From Ptychodera flava (lineage: Eukaryota > Hemichordata > Enteropneusta > Ptychoderidae): a DNA stretch of 64,000 nucleotides. The notes below the pieces were generated by a model. That model was not told where the DNA came from, did no database searches, and saw only the letters and a program-made list of their open reading frames with translations. Where the stretch lies: the NCBI RefSeq assembly GCF_041260155.1, contig NC_091947.1, forward strand, positions 32,559,528 through 32,623,527, given 5' to 3'. A program made the translations under genes and the position numbers. Shown piece by piece: positions 57,048 to 64,000 of this stretch (position 1 is its first letter; each line of letters starts with the position of its first letter).

Positions 57048-58404
57048 TTATCATGCAGAATGTTACGGAGCTATAACACTGTAGCAGAACTTTTACCTAA
57101 GAGTGACAGTAATCTTTCCCGACACAGGCGTATGATTGTTCAAACCTTCGCAGTCTCGGTCAAACACACCGGAAGACTATTCCATTTAACATCAAGGGAT
57201 GTGATTTGCTCTAAAGGCGTGATTTTTACCGGGAATATTAAAATAAATGCAAAATTGAAGCTATTTGTTATGAAATTGACTAAACATTTATTTGTATTGT
57301 ACCCTGAAGGGTAACAAACACTCACTCAGTGTAGCCAGGTTTGACTTCCATAACAGAAACCACCTGTGTATTCAGTGTTCATCAAAACTTGCACATGAAA
57401 ACTTGTATCCGCCAACTTTGCTCTCTGAGAGCAGCGGTGCAGATAGGCAGGCACAGATTGAACTCATTGCAATACAGGGGAAAACGCAGACAATTTTACA
57501 CAACCCTTTTGGACTCGTACCACGAGTCCTAATCAATAGACGTTTGCATGGATGTGGCTAAGAAGTTTGTGCACTGGCATCTCTGCTACACGAATAAAGT
57601 GCGCCGCGTACCGGAGTTCAAATCCAAACCGTGCGGGTAAATTTGACATATGTGTTTTGGTTATTTTTCATCGGGGGGGGGGGGGGGGGTCATCAAATTT
57701 TTTCGTCTGACAAAGGGGGGGGGTCATCTTTTTTCACGAAAAATGCAGGGGGTCTATATTTTTTTGAACACCGGCGACAAGATTTTGCCGGCCCCCAAGG
57801 CCGTAAAAACTGAACGGTCCGGGCGGAGGCTTCTCACTCTCAGATTTGATGGCTTCTATGAACTCAACTTCAACATCCAGTAACACTCTTTGTCGACCAC
57901 GGCGATAGTTTCTTGGGGGATTTACTGAACCGGTCTTGCAAAAATGTACCCAAATCTTCTTTTAATACGGTCGTTGCTGCCAATCGCAATTTCTTCGCTG
58001 TTTGTACATATGATCCACGAGGTACAAAACCAGTCGCCTGATCACCACCTATCTCCTCTATTTCGTGAACTACTTATTGCCGGAGATCACTGCTGGTTGC
58101 CTTTCCACGGGTGTAGGTTCTTCCCCGTGTATTTTGCATTATTTCGATAGATTACTCCAAGGCGATAGCTATACGAAGATACGACGATCAAACGTGGGTC
58201 CTTTTCTGTTCAGACCGACAGTTGTGACCGTTAAAACAACTTGCTTAAATTTGCATGCAACAACAGTGCACTGTGCGGCATTCTCAGACGAAGACAGAAA
58301 TGAAAACGTGTCGTCTGTCTTGGATAAAATGTTGCATTTTGTCTGATATTTCTTTGTGTCGAACTGTAAACCTTGGCAGTGCCAAACAAAAAATCCGTGA
58401 GTGC
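57048..58404. other. Intergenic stretch, no gene recognised
   Basis: Contains pure G runs (57675-57690 and 57713-57722), which may form G-quadruplexes and are weak points for assembly. Frames up to about 90 codons show no domain. Ends at the assembly gap. Confidence 0.45.
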
Positions 58405-58504
58405 NNNNNNNNNNNNNNNNNNNNNNNNNNNNNNNNNNNNNNNNNNNNNNNNNNNNNNNNNNNNNNNNNNNNNNNNNNNNNNNNNNNNNNNNNNNNNNNN
58501 NNNN
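58405..58504. other. Assembly gap (100 N)
   Basis: Exactly 100 N, the conventional length for a gap of unknown size. It cuts the LINE that starts on its right side. Confidence 0.99.
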
Positions 58505-59870
58505 TTGGCTATGTAACATTAGGTATTTTTGTTGATTTGAAAAAGCCTTTGACACTATAGATCATGATATCCTTCTTCACAAACTACATCATTATGGAGT
58601 GCGAGGTCCATCACTAAAGTATTTCATAGTTATTTAACAAATCGTAATCAATTTGTAATTGTCAATGGTAAATCTTCTTGTTACAGGCAAATCAAATGTG
58701 GTGTACCGCAGGGTTCCATTCTGGGTCCGACTTATTCTTGGTATATATTAACGATATTTGTAATTCAACAGACTATTTTAATTGTAGACTTTTTGCAGAT
58801 GATACAAATATTTTTAAATCTCTACGTACCCAGAATGTAATCTTACTCAAATTAACGCTAAATTTAACGAAATTATCAGTTGGTGTATGGCCAACAAACT
58901 CACAGTCAACGTTGACAAAACCAATTATATGATCATAAAGACACCACAGCGAAACACCACATTTGAAGGAAATCTGTCAATTGGGAATGATACAATAGAA
59001 CAAGTTTCTTGTGCAAGCTATTTAGGAGTTACAATAGATTCATCTTTGTCATGGAAATATCATATACGAAAGGTCATTGAAGTAATTACACCCAAAATTG
59101 GCATCATTACCGACTAAGACACTATGTTCCAAAATCCATTCTCATTCAACTATATAATGCTTTTATCTTACCTCATATAATGTACTGTTTGGAAATCTGG
59201 GGAAACACTTTTTCCAGCTATTTAGAGCCAATTTTTCGCCTTCAGAAACGGATTGTTCGCTCAATTACCTTTTCTCATTTCATTGCTCATTCCGAACCTC
59301 TGTTTTACAAACTGAATATTTTAGATATCTACAAACTGAGTAAATATTGTACTTGTATGTTTGTTTATGATTTGAAACATAACAATCTTCCTCATACAGT
59401 TGAACACTATTTTGAGATTCCAAAGCACTCGTATCCAACACGATTAACACAAGTTGAAAATTTTCGTATTCCAGGCTCAAATTTGACAATTTCACAACAT
59501 ACATTAGGTATGCAGCTGTGAAACACTGGAATTCGCTGCCTGACTATCTCAAACATTGTCAAGTAGACAAGTTTTCAAGTCTGCATTGAAACATCACTTA
59601 CTGAATTTACATTAAATCTGTGTTTGTTTCTATCCTCCATCACACTTAAGCTTGTACGAATAGTTATTAGTATACTCACGGGCCATGAACTCGACTAGTC
59701 CTTTTAGACTATTTTCATGGCCCCCACCAGATTTACAATATTGCCAATGTTCTTTTCTTTTCTTTGACTTTGTACAATTTCAGTAATACACAGTTTTCTG
59801 ATAATTTTCATTATTGTACATACTGTGAAGCATCTGGTGAAATAAAGCATTCATTCATTCATTCATTCAA
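58505..59870 (+). mobile_element. LINE (non-LTR retrotransposon), 3' part
   Basis: Reverse transcriptase pieces are legible in several frames: [20 protein letters not shown]-like at 58530, [11 protein letters not shown] at 58690, LFADDTN (catalytic FADD) near 58790, then ASYLGVTIDSSLSWKYHI (58887-59117) and the C-terminal LPHIMYCLEIWGNTF to the stop at 59521. The 3' end is a (CATT)n tail at 59850-59868. The layout fits the Jockey/CR1/L2 side of LINEs. Several frame changes and the gap on the left make it defective. Confidence 0.88.
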
Positions 59871-60445
59871 AATCTGACATTGTCGATTTGTAGCTGGAAC
59901 AGATGACACAGATGACAACAAGATGAACCATTACTATCATAATTATACTTTATTTTAGGTCAACGAAGACCATATCTAACAAGCAAAACAAGCAAAACAA
60001 CATAAATAATTTTACACACCAAAAATCCGCTTACACATGATGATTCTAAAGTGAGTCCAAAAGGATGAATGTAAAAAAGCGTCAGAATCAATGCAACTAC
60101 GAATTAAAGCATTCGTGCTCCCAAATAGATGTGCGCTAAAGTTAAAAAGCGACTTGCGCTGAAGTGATTGAAGGCTTCCAAACTGAATCTTCCCAATAAC
60201 ATACATGAGATTGCTGCAATAATCCGGCCGAAACGTCATACATGTAAATAAGTGAGCCAGTTTTCCCGTATTGGGTTTGTCCAACAAGTGACGGATCTTT
60301 TCACTTCTACCTAGAAAAGAACCATTCCAGGACTGCAGATGTGACTGATGTGGTCGTACATCGAGCTATCTTGATTCAGTACCATACAGAGATTGCGAAC
60401 TATAACGAACGAGGCATTATCAAACTCGCCATTTATGTATTATGA
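59871..60445. other. Intergenic stretch, nothing assigned
   Basis: A 91-codon minus-strand frame (60287-60012) has no recognisable domain and no supporting context. Confidence 0.4.
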
Positions 60446-60589
60446 GGTTTTCCCACGATATCAGCGCTTGGTTGGGACGTATTGCCACGAGTGAGGGTGC
60501 GAGCTCACACGAGTCGAAGAAGAGTGTGATGTGGCGCGCACCCTCACGAGTGGCAATACGTCCCAAGCGCTGATATCGTTGGGATAACC
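60446..60589. repeat. 144-base palindrome beside an inverted-repeat element
   Basis: GGTTTTCCCACGATATCAGC...CACGAGTGAGGGTGCG pairs with CGCACCCTCACGAGTG...GCTGATATCGTTGGGATAACC. The centre (AGCTCACACGAGTCGAAGAAG) is less regular than in the other palindromes. It ends where the next inverted-repeat element begins. Confidence 0.92.
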
Positions 60590-60590
60590 G

Positions 60591-61278
60591 ATTTATCATA
60601 TGCCCATGACCGTATATTTATGTAAAAGGTAATTAAAAATAAAGAAATTTTATTAGTTTTTGTCAGTCTTTCGAAGGGGCTATATTTTTATATTCTGCCG
60701 CTGGTCTGAGCGCATTGATACATGTTTGTTTACAACAGCTGATCAAGTCGTCGATCGCATCGTGTTGAGTGTATACAGTCTAAATAGGATTATTTCAGCG
60801 CAATTTACCGCAGTTCAGAAAAGGAATGGAGCCAATTTACTTATTCTGGTCACCGTGCCGGTGTTCTGGTGGATAATTATTACACGGACAATATTGTAAG
60901 TTTGAATTCACTTTATTAACTCTTGCTGAAACATTGCTGACGTGAACAGGAACGACGAAGTAGCGCGAAATACAACAGATTGTAAACATCAACTTTTAAT
61001 TTTCTACAACAACCTGTCCTGTAACTCTCTTTAGATCTGAAATAAAGGAACGTTAAATTCATATGTACTAGTAATATGTTTCGTTTTATATTGGTAAATT
61101 TTGATTGAAGTGAAAAAGATGGATTTGATCGTTAAATGCAAGATGAACATCATACCATCAAAATCGGAAATAAACAACAATTGATGACGTATAACGTGCC
61201 GTATCAGACTGATGTTTTACGTTCCACGTCACGACGCGTCAGAGGAGACACGGATACGGTCATGGGTATATGATAAAT
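60591..61278 (-). mobile_element. Inverted-repeat element next to the 60446 palindrome
   Basis: ATTTATCATATGCCCATGAC (60591-60615) and its inverse, ending TATGATAAAT at 61278, differ at one base in 25. The TTATCATATG start is also the left end of the Crypton-like insertion at 3613. Read on the minus strand the order is repeat, promoter-like sequence with CACGTC and GACGTATAACG, repeat, then palindrome, as in C1. No recombinase piece is recognised. Confidence 0.65.
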
Positions 61279-61311
61279 GATATTTATCTATTTCAAATTA
61301 TCAATTTACTT

Positions 61312-61605
61312 ATAGGGTGTGTGAAGAAAATTGTCACAGGACAATACATGCAGTGAAGGAGAACAATTTTGGTACTAGAGAGACAAATAACTTACGATTT
61401 CTCGATATTTGAAATCCAAAATGGCCGCCATCCCTGTGTTAACTCTATGGGAAAAAATAAATTTTTCGATTTTCGAAACATTAAGACCATGAAAACTTTT
61501 CTTTTTACCGAGAGCTTCAAAATGAGCCCCCACAAGTGGTAGGTCAGAAGAAAATTGACAAAATTTGAAGGCCTGAATTTCTGTCTCCGAGGTGCGTTCT
61601 ACCTT
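61312..61605 (-). mobile_element. AAGGTAGAACGCACC-type MITE, third copy
   Basis: The right end GGTGCGTTCTACCTT and interior CCATCCCTGTGTTAACTC match the copy at 44040-44392 in inverse orientation. The left end is truncated next to the 60591-61278 element. Confidence 0.75.
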
Positions 61606-61998
61606 AATATTGTTGGCTTAATGATGTTCGGCCTTATGATAGTGGAGGTTTGGAACATTTTTTATCGTATGGAGGGATGGGAAATATTTCCGAAGGTATT
61701 GAAGGGGATCTATAACAAAGAAGATATCAATCGCGATTCCTACAGTAATTCATTCTTAGACTGGGGAGACGACATCAGCATGCTACTGTTGTACATCTGG
61801 AAGACTGAACACTGTCCGCAACAAGCACGATGTTATTTCATAGTAGTGCCAAGTGTTTGTCTATACATCCTGGCGTATGAAGAGAACAAAAGATCGACGA
61901 TAAAAACGTTTAAGGGCGACATCAAAAATTCAATCTCTGATAAAAAACTTAATTATTTAAGTTTTGCACACCCCATCTCCACTCCGCATGTAACTTAA
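61606..61998 (+). CDS. Unassigned reading frame, possible exon
   Basis: From just after the MITE, about 130 codons stay open: a hydrophobic LNIVGLMMFGLMIVEVWNIF, then KEDINRDSYSNSFLDWGDDI, a cysteine-containing stretch with ARCYFIVVPSVCLYILAY (second hydrophobic segment) and a basic tail before the stop at 61996-61998. Composition is protein-like with two possible membrane segments. I do not recognise the family; a loose resemblance to TMEM26-type proteins in the DIxRDxxS segment is too weak to use. The upstream start is unclear because the frame runs in from the MITE. Confidence 0.35.
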   Translation, partial: NIVGLMMFGLMIVEVWNIFYRMEGWEIFPKVLKGIYNKEDINRDSYSNSFLDWGDDISMLLLYIWKTEHCPQQARCYFIVVPSVCLYILAYEENKRSTIKTFKGDIKNSISDKKLNYLSFAHPISTPHVT

Positions 61999-64000
61999 AA
62001 GTCGAATGTTAATCAGAGGTTCCAAATATTTCCTTACTGTAATACATCAAACCATACTTAACCATACTCAGGATTTGTGATAATGCAAAAGACAACATTA
62101 TTAAAATGAAAAACACCTTTATTTCATTAAAAAACGTCTCGGTCTGTCACCATAAATGTAAAACTAACATGAAAGTATCAAAGGGTCTCGATCAACTTTG
62201 GTGTAAAAGGAGTGAAAATGCGTAATTTCTATGTAATTTTAAAGACTTCTTAACAACACCAAAGTAGAGATATTGTTTTTGTCGAATAGAGAACGTTTTT
62301 GGGTTGAAACCCCCATCCAAAAACTAAAAGAGTAGCATTTTTATCAAAAATCCATTTAAGGAAGTTGTCCCTTACATGACCCGTCTTAAAAGGTTATTTC
62401 AGCATTGATAATCGGTTCAGCGGTGCGCACAACAGACAAAGGATTCCAAACCCTAGCCATCGGAATGAAACCAAGACGGTAACCGCTAAAACTCGCAGAA
62501 TCCCTGAACATGGACAACCATGGTCATAAGAATTTAGCCTCTGTAGAGAACGAAGCAGATAAGCATCTCCTCGAAATTGGCGAAAGTCGTCGTAGTTCAA
62601 TACAATCAAGCCGAACAGCAAAGGTAAGAAGCATTGGTACATACGAAAACAAGTTTTAAAAACTACACTCTGCCTGCATTACAAGGTGTGTCTGTCGGGG
62701 AGAATTTCCTCTCCACCTTCGCAGTTTGTAGGGGCGTTGACATGAAGATGTCCGAGAAGCTTTAGTAAGTATCATTGGATATTTTTATAACCTACTGAAA
62801 AGCAGTCCGAGGCAAAAGCGACTCCAAGAACGACCTTTGTGTTGTCTACGACTTGAAAGGTGAACGATATCAAATGAGACGACGACAAACATTCCCGTGT
62901 AATACATTTGTTCCGGCTATTGAAAGTAATTTAATGGTTGTCCTTTCAATTAAAAACCTTAATGATATCGATTAGGTTTGTTCCTCTGTATGTTGATTGT
63001 TCAGGTGTCCTTCGCTAGATCGCTCATATTTTATGGACATTACTGGCTAGACAGAAGGGGACACACTGACCTTTATGTGCACTTAAAGTAACACTGTTAC
63101 TCTCAGTAACGCCAGAAGTTACCCAAGTGACTCAATTTCAAAAGGTGGAAATTGCCCCGCAGAAAAGGACGAACTAAGGTTATAAAGTGTCACTCATCTG
63201 CTCCCATTGTATGATAATAGGCGTGTAAGCCCTCTAATTGTAGAGAGAACTTAGAACAAACCCGCATGGTTGTGGAAAAGGTGGCGAAGACGACAAAAGT
63301 ATCATGCTTTTGAAAGACACTTTTAAAGCCAACTGGTTGTGAATCGTGCACATAATTTCAGTTCACTCACATTGACTAACTACATATATAAACACTTTAT
63401 TCTACAATGCACAATAAGGAGTATAGATAAGTAACTATCTTTCCCAGCAGAAAGATACAACTGCCAATGCACGACGCTCAATATTGCCTGCCTTTTCTTT
63501 AGGAATTGACGTTGAGCTAGCTCATCCATCTACCGTGACCTAAAATGCCAACCATGCATAACTGTAACAGCGACATTACAATGAATCGTTTATAATACTT
63601 TGACCTATTTACATAAAAAGAGTGCGGTAAAGTGAATGGAGGCAGCAAACGAAAATCTTGAAAGCCTTCAAACACGCTGTTGTAGAAATGCTCTCCAATA
63701 CTAATAAGACAGGAATTAAAGAACAAAATAGTTATTAGTAAAATGGACATCTTTTATAAGATTAATATCAAAGATTGGCCCAACTAAAATATTAAATTGA
63801 TTGTTGTGCTTCGGCAAAGTCATTGTGCACATAGTGTCCTAGACTTGCACTGCATGAAAACCCAATAATTCAGATAAATTCACATAATGATTGCCTGTAT
63901 AATGAATAATACACGTGAATTCACATGAATCCACATGAATACAAGCTTGCTGAATGCAAAAATTGGATTCTTGACTGTATTCATCTGTATATGCTCTCTT
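61999..64000. other. Right edge, no gene recognised
   Basis: Minus-strand frames at 62642-62394 and 63750-63517 (the latter with a signal-like MSILLITILFFNSCLIS start) are short, have no recognised domain and no convincing splice partners. No repeat boundaries found. Confidence 0.4.

Noticed and set aside
60012-60287. 91-codon minus-strand frame after the LINE
   Set aside because: No domain, no splice context and no similarity to the neighbouring elements.

Overview
The window is a stretch of an animal nuclear genome: spliced genes, long AT-rich introns full of transposons, microsatellites and one 100-base assembly gap (58405-58504). The gene content (a CLCA-family protein), KIAA1958-like Crypton recombinase pieces, a Penelope-like element with a hammerhead-like motif and many short inverted-repeat elements suggest a marine invertebrate, most likely an invertebrate deuterostome such as a hemichordate or lancelet. 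The species itself cannot be fixed from the sequence.

The main gene is a complete CLCA-family (calcium-activated chloride channel regulator) gene on the minus strand, 45046 down to 21146. I traced 16 coding exons with GT-AG borders and compatible phases. They encode about 936 residues: N-CLCA metalloprotease domain with HEWGH, VWA domain with an intact MIDAS (DISGS...T...D), beta-rich C-terminal half, and one membrane segment at the end. Three exons (6, 7, 13) each lack one base, and each gap can be explained by a homopolymer one base too short. Downstream (15410 to 11503) lies a decayed duplicate of exons 10-16 with a stop, a 14-base deletion and other breaks: a tandem 3'-half pseudogene.

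Left flank, 1-10 kb: a 0.75-kb tandem duplication and a large repeat unit (copy A, about 2217-9712), with a second copy (copy B) at 45488-55010. Because each copy was hit by different insertions, the other copy serves as the empty site and gives insertion borders: 3613-5138 in A, 46503-49894 and 51903-52500 in B. Middle, 15.4-21 kb: Penelope-like remnants, repeat clusters built on ATAAATGTAATAA, and a short inverted-repeat element. The CLCA introns carry a 4.8-kb composite element (22595-27417), a 1.2-kb element (28180-29377), a 1.3-kb element (33716-34997), a hairpin minisatellite (35622-36205), a satellite-carrying 1.9-kb element (37818-39713), a TTAA-flanked MITE (41693-42246) and others. 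Right flank, 55-64 kb: a second TTA-flanked 1.9-kb element, a LINE 3' end, a palindrome plus inverted-repeat element, and one unassigned reading frame (61606-61998).

The strongest candidate for something undescribed is a recurring architecture. Four separate remnants of the N-terminal part of a Crypton-type tyrosine recombinase (594, 4212, 40033, 52040) are each cut off and followed by a long palindrome. Three of these palindromes share the same apex (CTCG-CCTACGG-CTCG or its complement) although their arms are unrelated, and CCCTCGGG-like joints recur inside the arms. Similar palindromes with no recombinase piece sit at 26732 and 27109 (apex CGCTTCGCTCG) and at 60446. Element borders and domain assignments come from reading the sequence only; no database search was possible.
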